A DNA stretch of 64,000 bases from Lentinus brumalis (Eukaryota > Basidiomycota > Agaricomycetes > Polyporales > Polyporaceae): contig MARA01000003.1 in the NCBI GenBank assembly GCA_001792895.1, positions 1,488,001-1,552,000 of the forward strand, given 5' to 3'. Numbering within the stretch: position 1 is the first letter of the stretch; every line of letters begins with the position of its first letter. Both the position numbers and the translations under genes were made by a program. Shown here one piece after another: positions 22,058 through 32,988 of this stretch. The notes beneath the pieces are model-generated. The model saw only the letters and a program-made list of their open reading frames with translations. It did no database searches and was not told the DNA's origin.

Positions 22058-24340
22058 CTATATTTGCACCGGGGACTTGCCCGGTCTGTAGACCCTATCC
22101 TGCTCACGGACCGTTCCCTTCGCAATCTTGTCGAGCAGGTGCTGACGGAATGCCAAGGCCAACATAAGGGCCTGGTCGCGGCCAGCGGAAGCATTGGCGG
22201 TGAATTCCCATATGCGCCCCATGGGAGCGATGCTCTCCTTCATCCGGTCGAGGATGTCGAGCAGGTCACGCGCCGGTGCACCTCCGTCGTAATACGAGTT
22301 GTATGCACAGTACAGGAACCCTATGTGCAGTCTACTCAGCTGGAAATATAGTGATTGAGGTGCAGTTCACTTACAGGGGTGATGCTCGTCGTCCATCGGA
22401 TAGTACTTCAGTGCTGCATCCTTGTACTCTGATCCCGCTTTGATGTAGAGCTCACTGACTTCTTCAGTGAGGCCTTCCGTCTTCGCCAGGTTCATGGCGG
22501 TCTGATGGTAGTAGAAGGCACGCAGCCTAATGAAGCGCTACGTCTCAGGGTCATTCAGAAGAGGATCGTAAAGGCTAACTGCGTACGCGTGAGCTTGTCC
22601 AGCAGCATATGGGAAGAAAGCGAGGTAGAAGCCAATGCACTCGTGGTTAGGCCTGTCGGGAACGGGCCCGATATCTGCTGCAAGTTCGTTGGCGCCTGCC
22701 AGCAGTTCTGAGAGAGGGAACTTTGAGTTCGGTCCGGGGTTCTCTTTGTAGGCCTATGCGAGAGCGGAGGTCAGATGGATCTAGTTTGACTGGAACCAGG
22801 CATGACAGGATACCTTCATGAACGCATCCAGGCGCAGGCTCTTGACACCGCGAATGAATGTTGGCTGGAAAATCTGTCCCTTCTCGCTGAAAGGGACGTC
22901 CTTGTACAGCTCTTGTCCCCACTGAAGAACTTCGAGTGCGGAGGTGTAGAAATCGAGAGCGGTTACAACGTTGTTCTTGAGGTTGTCTTCCAGAAATGCG
23001 CGCATGATCCATCCCCTGTTTGACAAAGCCTGTGATGAGCAGGAGATTCATCGGCAAGATACGCAGACATCTCACCTCACGGTCAAGGAGAGTGCGGGGC
23101 GTACGACATCCCAGCCTTCAGCGCGCAGTCGCTCCGGAACCTGTTTCATCACGTCACGCGATCCGTTCTCGGTCCATGCCTTAGTCTGAGCGATCTCGAA
23201 CATCACTACGGTGAGGCGAGTGTTAGAACAATGCATGGATAGGACCGAAGGCGTGCCTACTTTGCCTGTTGTACATGGTCAAGAAATCCTGATCTGATAT
23301 ATGGAAGACGCGAGGATCGGCGATTATGGCGTTGGTCAATCCTTCAACAACCTGCGACAGAAGGTCAGTTCGGGCGGCCAAAAATGCGATGCGGACCTTA
23401 CTCCCTGACGCCCGAAGTAACCTGCACCTCTGGACGTATGCATGACACGGCCCTCTTTCATGGCGTTCAAAGCTCTCTTCCATTCCTGCAAGCAAGTGTT
23501 GGGCAAGCGTCGTGTACAGACACGACACTGAGCAGAGCGACATACATACCTGATATGTGTAATCAGCCACCCATGCCTGGGCCATGCATGACAGCGTCGG
23601 TATCGATCGAGATATGAGTTCGAGGCGAACACTCACGCTACTAGCCCATACACCCGTCCTCTGTAATTCCGGCAACATGGCAGCGGCACGATTCCAGGGC
23701 AACTGATCGCCGTCTTGCAAACGGACAATTCCCTGCGGTTCCCTCGGGTGAGCTAGAAGGTCGTCGAGCTTTGCTTTGGCGGCCGCAAGCTCCCCTTGGT
23801 ACTGGTCCTTCTGTTTCTGCTGTGCAGCAGTCAGATTTTCCGCAGGGAAGGCTCCGACGGCGCGCTCCCAAGCCTCTACAGCCTGGTCCGGCCTGTTGAG
23901 ACCCTAAAAGTTGGTCAGTGATCGCAGCATGGGTAATTTATATGATATACCTACCGTCCTCGCTGCGGCCAGGCGACTCCATGCTTTCGCATAACTCGAG
24001 TCTAGCTCTGTCGCCTGACGGGCGATGTCCTCTTATCAGCGTCTAAGCAGTGGAAATGCATCTTTAAAGCGCTGACCTTCTCGGCGTCGTTGCAAGCGTC
24101 GAGATACCTAGGAAAGCATCATAGTAAGCGTAAGTGAGAATCGACAGGAATCTTGTGATAAGCTTACCTGTTCAAGCCGAGAGAGCACGCTGCGCGGTTA
24201 CAGTACAGGATCGCGTTCTTGTCATCGTGGCGCAGGGCCTCGGTGTACTTCTTGTACGCTGCAGAGAAATCGTTGTTCGCAAAGAGCGCGTTTCCCTCGG
24301 TCTTGAGGCGCACTGCGTCAGAATTTTGCTGCGCGGACAT
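22058..24340 (-). CDS. TPR protein, paralogue copy 2
   Basis: The start is MSAQQNSDAVRLKTEGNALF at 24340 and the stop TAG at 22058-22060. Gene layout and intron positions are the same as in the other copies. TPR unit 1 is EGNALFANNDFSAAYKKYTEAL, followed by AILYCNRAACSLGLNR and a pair with GLNRPDQAVEAWERAVGAFP. Downstream it keeps GWIMRAFLEDNLKNN, YTSALEVLQWGQELYKDV, GQIFQPTFIRGVKSLRLD and, near the end, GRIWEFTANASAGRDQ. A TATTTATA-like element lies 60-70 bp upstream of the start codon. The 3' end faces the retrotransposon insertion site. Function is unknown beyond likely protein binding through the TPRs. Confidence 0.82.
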
Positions 24341-24715
24341 CGAGGCTCAGGTCGAGGTTGAAGTTCGCAAGAGCCGGCATGCCGCAGCCGCATGCAGCAC
24401 TATAAATAGGCGCTTGACGCATCATTAAATCGGGTACTGTAGCACTGTACTGTAGCCACATCGGATGTTAGTACGAGATGTTCGACATCACAACCCTGGC
24501 GACGGTCCGCAGGAGGTCCTGTGACATCTGTGAAGAGACGATATTCGACTGGGCTGCCCGGTGAAACTGCTCTGACGCTTGCAAATCGATTTGGTCACTG
24601 ACACCAGGATGCGGACCGGCCAACTTGAAGGCCCAAGATTCCGGGTATATATAGTACTAGAACACGAGTAAGCAAAACAGCGAAGTGAGCTCCAATTTGT
24701 TCAGGTGTTCAAAGT
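24341..24715 (-). promoter_or_regulatory. spacer between TPR copies 2 and 3, promoter of copy 2
   Basis: On the minus strand this is upstream of copy 2. It contains CCTATTTATA at 24401-24410 and TATATATA at about 24645-24655. No gene. Confidence 0.4.
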
Positions 24716-26981
24716 TCAGGTGTCAACCGGAACGGATTCAGGCCTGAAAACGATATCATCTTCGCGAAGTCGCCCGTTTTGTAGTGCGTCTTCCAGCTCC
24801 GTGAGCACCATGAGGTCCTGCTGCAGGGGGATGCCTTGGCTAGCATCGACCAAGTGCTCCCATATATGCCCCATAATTGGTATGGTGTCCCGGAGTCGGT
24901 ACAGGAGCTGGAGCAACTCCCGCAGAGGTGCGCCTGCGTCGTAAAGTGAATTGAACGCACAATGGGCGTACCCTAGAGATTGGTTTCGTGAGATATCCCC
25001 TTTCACCGGCCGACTATACCAGATTTACTCACAGACGTTGTACAGTTCGTCCGGAGGGTAATATATAAGTGTTTCTTTGTATGCTAACGCGGCTTTCTTG
25101 TAAAGATCCCTGACTTCCTGGGATAGCCCTCGAGCGGACTGACGCAATTTGCCGGTGTGCTGATAGTGAAAGGCGCGCGCCCTGTCGATGTCGGAGTATG
25201 AGCGACCTATCGTTATCAGAGGTGACGCACTCACGCATGTGCTTGACCCGCAGGGTAGCATCTGAATGCAAGCCAGAACGGAACCGTTTCTGTATTCGGC
25301 TCATCCGGGACTCCAACCCGGCCGATGTCTTCCAGCAACTCATCCGCGCCAGCCAAGATTTCGGCGAGCAAGAATTCGGAAGTCGGGGAGGGATTCTTCA
25401 AGTAAACCTTCTCAAGCGTAAGTAGACGTCTCAGGTCAGATGGTGGAGCATGACGTACTCCCATTAAAGCGTCGAGCCGGAAACACTTGACGGACCGAAT
25501 GAATGTAGGCTGAAATACCGCGCCTCGCTGTTCGTCGTCGACGTCTGCGAAGACCCTACTACCCCACTGTAGCACCTCCAATGCAGAGGTGTAATATTCT
25601 AGAGCAGTTGAGGCATTACCTTTGAGCCTATCTTCCACGAAGCCACGCATGATCCATCCGCTGTTGAGGAAGGAAGAGCGTATCAGTGAATGCCGACCGA
25701 CAGTTCATTATGCGCTGACTTACCAGATCGTGATCGATACTGCAGGACGTACCGAATCCCAACCCTCAGAATTCAACCGCTTGGGGATATTCTCTAAGAC
25801 CTCTCTGCAGCCGCTATCCATCCACGCCTTCTGACTAATGCCTTCGGCTTGGACTAGAGGCGTGTCAGTAGAACACCAGTGTAACTTGCAACTGAAGTAC
25901 ACGTACTCTGCCTGTTGTACATGTCAAGGAAGCCGTGATTAATATTTTGAAAGACACGGTTGTCCATCAGCACAGCGGTCGTGAGCTCTTCTATCGCCTT
26001 AAGCGAGGTGAGTCTAGCACCAATTGCCCGCATGCCAGTGGTCGCACTTACTCCCAGCCTTCCGTAATAAGATAGGCCCTTCGAGGTGTAAAGGGCCTCA
26101 CCCTTGCTGATGTCTGTGACTGCTCTCTGCCATCGCTGGACAACCGTCAGCGAACCGATCTTGATACTCCGGACGCAGCCTACGTGGGCATACCTTGTAT
26201 GCGGTGTCAATGAGGAATGCCTTCACCCTACGTCAGAATCATGGCAACAACCCTTGGAGTGGAGATGAATACTGACACTACTTTGCCACATTTGTTGCGC
26301 GACCAGCATTCGAACACCGCTCGCTGCTCGGTCCCAAGGCATCTCAGGCTGGTCCGGCATAGGAACGCCTTCCACAATCCTAGGATTGGAGATTTGAGCA
26401 TTCCACTTCGCCTCTGCTTTAGCAAGTTCTTCCATGCACTGATCTCTTTGCTTGACCTGGGCTTCAGTGAGATTATCTGCTGGAAGACTTGCGATGGCGC
26501 TCTTCCAGGCTTCAACGGCTTGGTCTAGTCGGTCCAAACCCTACCAGTGAACTGTATGAGCATCCAAACGGTCGGAGAGGTGTGTCCACTTACTGCCCTC
26601 GCATTCGCAAGACGACCCCACGCTTTCGTATATGCTGGGTCTAGCTGCGTTGCCTGGCTCGAGAGCGTTCTATCAATCACGGTTCAAGTAGATGCAAATA
26701 ACAGTCCCTATGTACCTTCGTAGCGTCGTCCGCTGCATCGATGTACCTAGCAGGGGCGTAGTTGAGCAAAAGGGCGACTCCGAGTACTTATACGAGGCCA
26801 CTGACCGGTTGAGGCCGAGCGAACACGCCGCGCGATTGCAATATAGCACCGCGTTCTTGTCGTCGTGCTTGAGAGCCTCGGTATACTTCTCGTACGCACC
26901 CGTGAAGTCATTCCTCGTGAAGAGTGAGTTTCCCTCATTCTTCAGTCGGCTTGCTTCCGAAGATTGTCCACTGCTAGACAT
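24716..26981 (-). CDS. TPR protein, paralogue copy 3
   Basis: Starts MSSSGQSSEASRLKNEGNSLF at 26981 and ends PESVPVDT with the stop at 24716-24718. TPR region: NSLFTRNDFTGAYEKYTEAL, VLYCNRAACSLGLNRYIDAA, then AYTKAWGRLANARAGLDRL leading into AVEAWKSAIASLP. The shared C-terminal region follows: GWIMRGFVEDRLKGNA, YYTSALEVLQWGSRVFADV, AVFQPTFIRSVKCFRLD, FWLAFRCYPAGQAHAFHYQ and GHIWEHLVDASQGIPLQQD. It is closest in sequence to copy 4 (both have VFADVD/TFADVD and RGA.F.PTFIRS.K), suggesting the copy 3/4 duplication is the more recent one. Confidence 0.82.
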
Positions 26982-27332
26982 GGCGGTCGGTGGGCAAGAG
27001 TAGCCGGCGCCTGTGCGCAGTTCGCTAAGGGCAGGTACTGGATACAGGCTGGCAAGCGAACCTAGGTACTACCGAAGGCAAGGTATCGGGGTTTTGGTTG
27101 TGAAGAAATGTGACTTTGTATGCTAGAACAGGCTGAAAACATGTACAGATTACGAGGTCCGAGGACATCTGGTTGTCATAGAGCTAGTTATTACGACTTC
27201 TGCCTATCAATATGGGGAGTCCACAGAGTGACACACGACGGCCAGGATACGGAGGATTATATGTGATACAGTGGACACGAAGCGGCAAGAAGTAAAGAAC
27301 GCAACGAACGGCAAATTGAACTCTACCGTCCT
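26982..27332 (-). promoter_or_regulatory. spacer between TPR copies 3 and 4, promoter of copy 3
   Basis: No coding frame. It should hold the copy 3 promoter and the copy 4 terminator; I see no definite motif. Confidence 0.35.
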
Positions 27333-29577
27333 TCAAATATTGCCGTCCATGAATCCACCAGGTCCTAAAACTGTATCCTCCTTAAGTAGCCCGTTTTGTA
27401 ATGCGGCTTCCAGGCCCGGGAGGAGGTCGAGATCTTCCTGCAGTTCCTTGCAATGGTTTGCATCGACAACGAACTCCCAGATATCCCCCTCGACGGGCAT
27501 GGTGTCCCGGATGCGGTGCAGGTGCGGGAGCAACTGCCCTAGAGGCGCGCTGGCGTCGCAAAGTAGCCTGAACGCACGGTGGACATACCCTGACATGCTT
27601 CTTGTGAGTGTTCCCTTCCGCGGTAACCGTGCTGGACGACTCACAAATGCTATACTGGTCATCTGGGGGATAATACTTCTGAGTTGCGGCATACTCTGAC
27701 GAGCCTTTCTTGTACAGATCCCTGACTGCCTGCGTCAGCCCTTCGGCGTCCTGGAGCAGCGTGCCGATGTGTTGATAGCAGAAGCCGCGAATTCTGGCAA
27801 CATGTGTAAGCATACAACCGATCAGCCCTTCCTTCGTACTCACGCATGTGCTTGGCCTGCAGGATAGGAGTAGAACGCGAGGATGAACCAAACGTCTTGT
27901 ATAGTCGGTGCGTCTGGCATTGCCCCGATCCCCTCAAGCAGTTCATCCGCGCCTGCCAACATTTCTTCGAGCAAGTGCTTGGAGCTCGGGCCGGGATTCT
28001 CGAGGTAGACCTGACGCAACGTAACCAGGTAAGTGGGTGCATTACCCGGCCAGATAGCACGACATACCCTCATGAGAGAGTCGAGTCGGAGAGACTTGAT
28101 GGATCGGATGAACGTGGGCTCGAAGATTGCACCGCGCTGTTCGGAATCTACGTCTGCAAAGGTATTGACACCCCACTCGAGCAACTCCAAAGCCGAGGTA
28201 TATAATTCGAGGGCCAATCTGACGGAGTTTTTGATCTTATCCTCCATAAACGCGCGCATGATCCATCCGCTATGAGAGGAGTATGAGTAAAGATGAATCG
28301 GTCGAGTGTGTCCACTGACCGAACGGTAATGGATAATGCGGGACGCACTGAGTCCCAGCCCTCGTGCTCCAATCGCCTGGGGACTTCCTCTATGATTCCC
28401 CTGCAGCCGCTGCCCAACCATGCCCTCCGAGTTTCGCTTTCGGCTAGCACTAGAAAGGAGTCAGTCAAGACAAAGCATGAGCTAGAGCTGAACAGTACGC
28501 GCTTTGCTTGTTGTACATCTCGAAAAAGCGAGTATCAGTTATATGGAAGACGCGGTGATCCGTCAACAGAGCGTTCGTGAGTTGTTCGATCGCCTTGCAA
28601 CCGAGGTGAGCTTCAGGCAGAGTGAGCGGGCGGCAGGCTGAACTTACCCCCAATTTTCCAATGAAACCTGGGCCCTGCGAGGTGCGGACCTCCTGACCTC
28701 CGTTGAGGAGTTCTAACGCCCGCTGCCATTGCTGAACACCTATCAGGTGACCAGCGTTATACCAGCAAACCCTGCCCTGGGCTTACGATATATGCGGCGT
28801 TGATGATCCACGCCTTCAAACAGTGTCAGCGATACCGCAGCGGTCACGGTTTTCAGAAAGTGTACTCACACTGCTATTCCTGACCTGCCGGGCAGTCAAA
28901 TCTGGAATGCACGCGGCGGCTCGTTTCCACGGCGTCTGGTCCTGCGAAGTGAGGGGCAAAAGGCCATCTGCTTTTCTAGGGTTGGCTTTGAGGTCGCTGA
29001 GCTTCGCCTCCGCTTTGGCCAGTTCTTGACGATACTGATCTCGCTGTTTGACATCGGTCGCGGTCAGGTTCTCTACTGGAAGACTCGCCACGGCGCGCTT
29101 CCACGCCTCCACGGCTAGGATCGGGCTGTTTAGACCCTGCCACAACATATGGGTACGAGGTCGTAGACATCAAGTGGGGGATTGTCATCACTCACTGCTC
29201 TCGCGCTCGCAAGACGACTCCAGGCTTTCGCGTACGTGGCGTCGAGCTCCGTTGCCTGTTCCGGTATTGCTTGCCGTCAATTGCTGACAGAATTATTGCG
29301 GTTTGCTGTGCTTACCTTTGTGGCGTCAGTCGCCGCATCGAGGTATCTAGTAGAATACAGAGGTGACGAAGGCTCGACTTCCATCGTATGAGGCAACTGA
29401 CCTGTTCAGGCCGAGCGAACATGCCGCGCGATTGCAGTACAGTACCGCGTTCCTATCGTCATGCTTGAGAGCCTCGGAATACTTCTTGTATGCGCCCGCG
29501 AAATCGCTCTTCAAGAAAAGCGTGTTACCCTCTGCCTTCAGTCGCCCTGCTTCTGAGGACTGTTGAGTGCTGGACAT
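27333..29577 (-). CDS. TPR protein, paralogue copy 4
   Basis: Starts MSSTQQSSEAGRLKAEGNTLF at 29577 and stops at 27333-27335 after GGFMDGNI. TPR units: NTLFLKSDFAGAYKKYSEAL, VLYCNRAACSLGLNR, and the AVEAWKRAVASLPVENLTA segment with TDVKQRDQYRQELAKAEAK. Shared tail motifs: GWIMRAFMEDKIKNSV, LYTSALELLEWGVNTFADV, AIFEPTFIRSIKSLRLD and YPAGQAHAFCYQHIG. This is the most upstream gene of the array (transcription runs toward lower coordinates). Its 5' neighbour is the Mgr2-like gene on the same strand, about 325 bp away. Confidence 0.82.
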
Positions 29578-29902
29578 GGTGGTCGGTGGACAAGCCGTAT
29601 CCGGCGCCTGAAGCCTGAGACTTCTCGAACGTTTGAACCCTGATAAGTAAGTGCATTGAGCCATTCGGAATCGTCGGGGTCACGTACTACCAAAAGCAGT
29701 TCACGCATACAAGAACAAACTCGGGAGATATACGTATCACCTCTTCAGATTTCATTGATATGCCCAGTCACAGCAGGGAGTGCAACAAGGAAGTAAGGCT
29801 TCGCTGCATATATATGGTGTTGGCTTTTGTGAAGCACACGCGTAAACCTAGGCATCAGAGCAGGAGTGGATGCTGGCGCACACACAGAGCATGCAATCGA
29901 AC

Positions 29903-30494
29903 TCATTGAGGACCTGACCTCTGGGTCCTCTCTTGCACCCACTGAGCTCGCATACTCGCCAATCCTTCCGACCTGGACCGCATTATCGGGGCAGCTAGCT
30001 GCATCCGAGCCGCCTCGAGATGTGCAGGAAGGTGTCCGTCATTTCGGATTACCTGTATGTCACGATGAGCTTCGGACGCATGCGTGCAAGGAGGCGTTCA
30101 ACATACCGAACCGATAGCGAGGAAGAACGAGAATGTCGCGGCACTGCCGAGCATGTACTGCGACAGTGTTGGAAGGACTCCGCGGGGACCTGCGCCACCT
30201 CTATGCACGCGCAGATGAATTTCGCCCATGAAAAACGCAGTAGGAGACGTGGGACGCACCGGAGAATGCTGAAGCTTCCGAACAAGAATCCCATAGTCAG
30301 TCCCACACCGGCACCCATAGCAGCACCCATTCTGAGCAATTTTCAGTCCATCCTCCATGCTACCAGAAAGAAGACAGCCTACTTCACTGTGATGCTCATC
30401 AGCCTCAACCCACCAGGTTCGCTCGGGATCATGACATACACTTTTGCCAGACTGTAGGTCCAGCGTGACCTTGGGGCATTGCTACTGGAGGCAT
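29903..30494 (-). CDS. mgr2: Mgr2/ROMO1-type subunit of the mitochondrial TIM23 translocase
   Basis: Four exons. Introns are 30332-30441, 30201-30259 and 30053-30106, all GT...AG with frame kept. The ~122-residue product begins MPPVAMPQGHAGPTVWQK, followed by the family core MGAAMGAGVGLTMGFLFGSF (first membrane helix, Gly-rich), GPRGVLPTLSQYMLGSAATF and FFLAIGSVIRND (second helix). Mgr2 seals the lateral gate of TIM23 in the inner mitochondrial membrane. The C-terminal extension of ~45 residues after SVIRND is longer than in yeast and rich in Arg/Gln/Ala. It is divergently oriented to PEX10. No ORF longer than about 30 codons is contiguous, so the gene is only visible after splicing. Confidence 0.88.
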
Positions 30495-30749
30495 TGTGGA
30501 TTACAACTAGAGTGTGCAAGAAAGCGATATGAAGCAGACGCGGACGGACGCGGACCAGAGAGTAGCAAGCCTGAAGTCGTCGAAATGACCGTTGGTCGCA
30601 AGACGCGTCGGGTCTCGGGGCGCCCGTGCCACGGTGACGCTCTACCTATCCCGGATCCGGACCTCCTCCTCCTTCCCCGCATTCGTAACCTCCCCTGGTA
30701 CTCGACGCGACCTCGGCCACCTAGACGACATCGGATACTACGGATTGCA
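30495..30749. promoter_or_regulatory. shared bidirectional promoter of the Mgr2-like gene and PEX10
   Basis: 255 bp separate the two start codons. The region is GC-rich with a CCTCCTCCTTCC pyrimidine patch at about 30662-30673 on the PEX10 side and no clear TATA box. Confidence 0.5.
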
Positions 30750-31990
30750 ATGACAACAACCCTGCCGTCGTTTCCGCAGGCGCAGCAGGCGCAAATAAGT
30801 GCGTGACGAAGCTGCATAGAAGCCGGATGGGTCATGCTTAACGCCGATCACCTGGACAGTCCGTTCCAACCAGCGAGACTTATTCCAAGTTTCCGCCCTT
30901 CGTGAGGAGACTGAGAATGTTCTGAGAGCATGGTTTGGTGAGCTCATTCTTGTAGTACAGCTGTGTTGCTACATTAAACGTGACGCAGGGACAAGATGGC
31001 TCACGCGGTGGGACAAGGAGATTGACTTCATGGCGAACGTGGCATACTATGGCCTGACGATTGGTCTCGGTGAGTGGTGTCTAGAGTACGAGAGTCAGCG
31101 TTCTCAACGAAAGTTGCAGGCTCACAAAGCCTCGGAGAGGAGTACACGGATATATGGTTGCACTCCTCCCGTACACACCGACGGCCAAACCCTCGATTAC
31201 GGGCCGCTTTAATCCTGCTTCCTACTCTACCATCTTATCTATTGTCGAGATGGGGAGGCGCCCTTTCACAAACATCCCTAGTCGGAGCAACACTGCGGAA
31301 GGTCCCTACGGTACTCCAAGTGGTATCGGAAATCAACCTAGCGATATTCTACTTACGAGGAACGTATTATAACCTCGCGAAGAGGCTGCTGGGAATCAAA
31401 TATGTGCGTAGTATGTCATCTCTACCTGTATCAATGATAATGACGCCGATGACTGCACCTTGTCAGATCTCTGGTACTCCTGAGAATCCTAATGCACGAC
31501 CACCATCCTACGCCCTCCTTGGAATATTGCTCGCCGTGCGGCTGATTCATCGAGCACTTGGCTATCTCCGCACACGGTCTGTCAAGTTACATCCAGAGGA
31601 CTCCAAGGGGAAGCGCATAGCGGACAGCGAGGAAGACATCTTCATTGATGACCGCAGGCTCTCTACGATGCTCCAGGAGGCAGGTCAAGAAGATGCGCCA
31701 CCGGTCCCCGCAGAGGAGGACGAACGGACAATTCTCGATGTGACGAAGATCCCACCAGAAGTTCGTGCAGGAAGGAATTGTACCTTGTGCTTGGAAGAAC
31801 GCACAGCGAGCTGCGCGACAGACTGCGGACACCTGTTCTGTTGGAACTGTATTGTCGGATGGGGTCGCGAGAAAGTAAGAGTTTCCAGGTCCTCCTTGTA
31901 CAAGATGCTCATACCTTTACGCAGCCTGAGTGTCCATTGTGCCGGCAATCATTGAACCTCAACTCCCTGTTACCCGTGTACAACCTATGA
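30750..31990 (+). CDS. pex10: peroxisome biogenesis factor 10 (RING E3 ubiquitin ligase)
   Basis: Six exons. Introns are 30799-30859, 30938-30988, 31070-31119, 31404-31466 and 31875-31924. The N-terminus MTTTLPSFPQAQQAQI leads to the Pex2/12-type membrane domain: TRWDKEIDFMANVAYYGLTI, SLGEEYTDIWLH, LRAALILLPTLPSYLLSRWG, EINLAIFYLRGTYYNLAKRL. Membrane-like helices include SYALLGILLAVRLIHRALGY. The C-terminal RING has CTLCLEERTASCATDCGHLF, CWNCIVGW and, after the last intron, CPLCRQSLNLNSLLPVYNL. With Pex2 and Pex12 it ubiquitinates the Pex5 import receptor at the peroxisomal membrane. All RING ligands are present. Confidence 0.95.
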
Positions 31991-32129
31991 TACCCACTCT
32001 TCGTTCTTTTCCGATGCAAACGAGAAAAGACGATCGATAGCGTGGCGTGGAAGGTAATATCACAGCAAGAACGTACAACATGTGCGCAAGTGGCCCACAC
32101 TTTTACATGAGAAGACCCATGTCTCTAGC

Positions 32130-32729
32130 TCAGACGACTTGCTGGATCAGCGTGATGTTGTCACCTTTTAGTAGTATGCGGCCTGACAGATGGGGGGCGA
32201 CGATGAGCACAGAAGATAGCTCGAAAGATATGATACGCACCGAGCTCTCTCCTGGGCTTCGCATCCTTCACGTAAACCTCCGCGGCATCATCCATCACGA
32301 CGTTCATGAATTCATCGAACCCCTGCGGACATGGTCTCAGTCAACCGACCATTCGAACGCGCATGAAGATGCAAGGGAGAAAGCAAGCATGAAGGACTCA
32401 TCGCGCGCAGTGCCATATGTGCAATGAAGTCGATGTCGCCTTCGGGCATGCTGAAGTTCAACGCAGAGTGTTTGCAAGTGCTTATGAACACGCACAATAA
32501 TGGTCCCCTCGATGCGCATCTCGATGTTGTCGTACAGCCAAATTACAACTTTCGTCCTCTGTAGCATGGATGTTAGCGTATGAAAGGGGGGTTCGACGAC
32601 GGATGAGTACCTGTTGCAGGTTCTTGAAGATGACATTCTGAAGAGCACAGTCAGTTATGGTACGCGTATCCGGGATTGCGTGCGACGTACGATGGGCTGT
32701 ACCATCACCCTCTGCTGACGACCGGACAT
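32130..32729 (-). CDS. sme1: small nuclear ribonucleoprotein SmE
   Basis: Five exons. Introns on the minus strand are 32638-32690, 32559-32610, 32324-32495 (172 nt, long for this region) and 32183-32240. The ~87-residue product starts MSGRQQRVMVQPI and carries the Sm1 and Sm2 motifs: KVVIWLYDNIEMRIEGTIIG, FDEFMNVVMDDAAEVYVKD, and RRELGRILLKGDNITLIQQ at the C-terminus. SmE is part of the heptameric Sm ring on U1, U2, U4 and U5 snRNAs. It converges with PEX10 (139 bp between stops) and diverges from the dynein gene. Only small frame fragments are contiguous, so it is easily missed. Confidence 0.93.
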
Positions 32730-32988
32730 GTTGAGCTATAAATTGAATGGACGATGGACAGGCAGAGGGAGGGAAGAGGGGCAGGAGGAAGGGACGAGCT
32801 GGCAGTGGTAAGAGGAGTAGTGCAACTTGCAAGGACCAGGCGAAGACCGAGTCGTTTGCCGCGGGCGTTTCGGGCGCTTGCCAACTGCGTTCTGTAGCGA
32901 CGCGACGCGTCTCTGGATTACTCTTCCTCCCTCTCCTTCTCCTCCTCCTCCCTCCTCCCCCTTCCTCTTCCGCCAGCGTGTCAACAAC
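32730..32988. promoter_or_regulatory. shared promoter of SmE and dynein heavy chain, CT-rich leader
   Basis: 259 bp between start codons. Directly before the dynein ATG lies a nearly pure pyrimidine tract (about 32928-32972, CTCCTCCTCCTCCCTCCTCC type), the usual CT-rich signal near fungal transcription starts. Confidence 0.6.
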
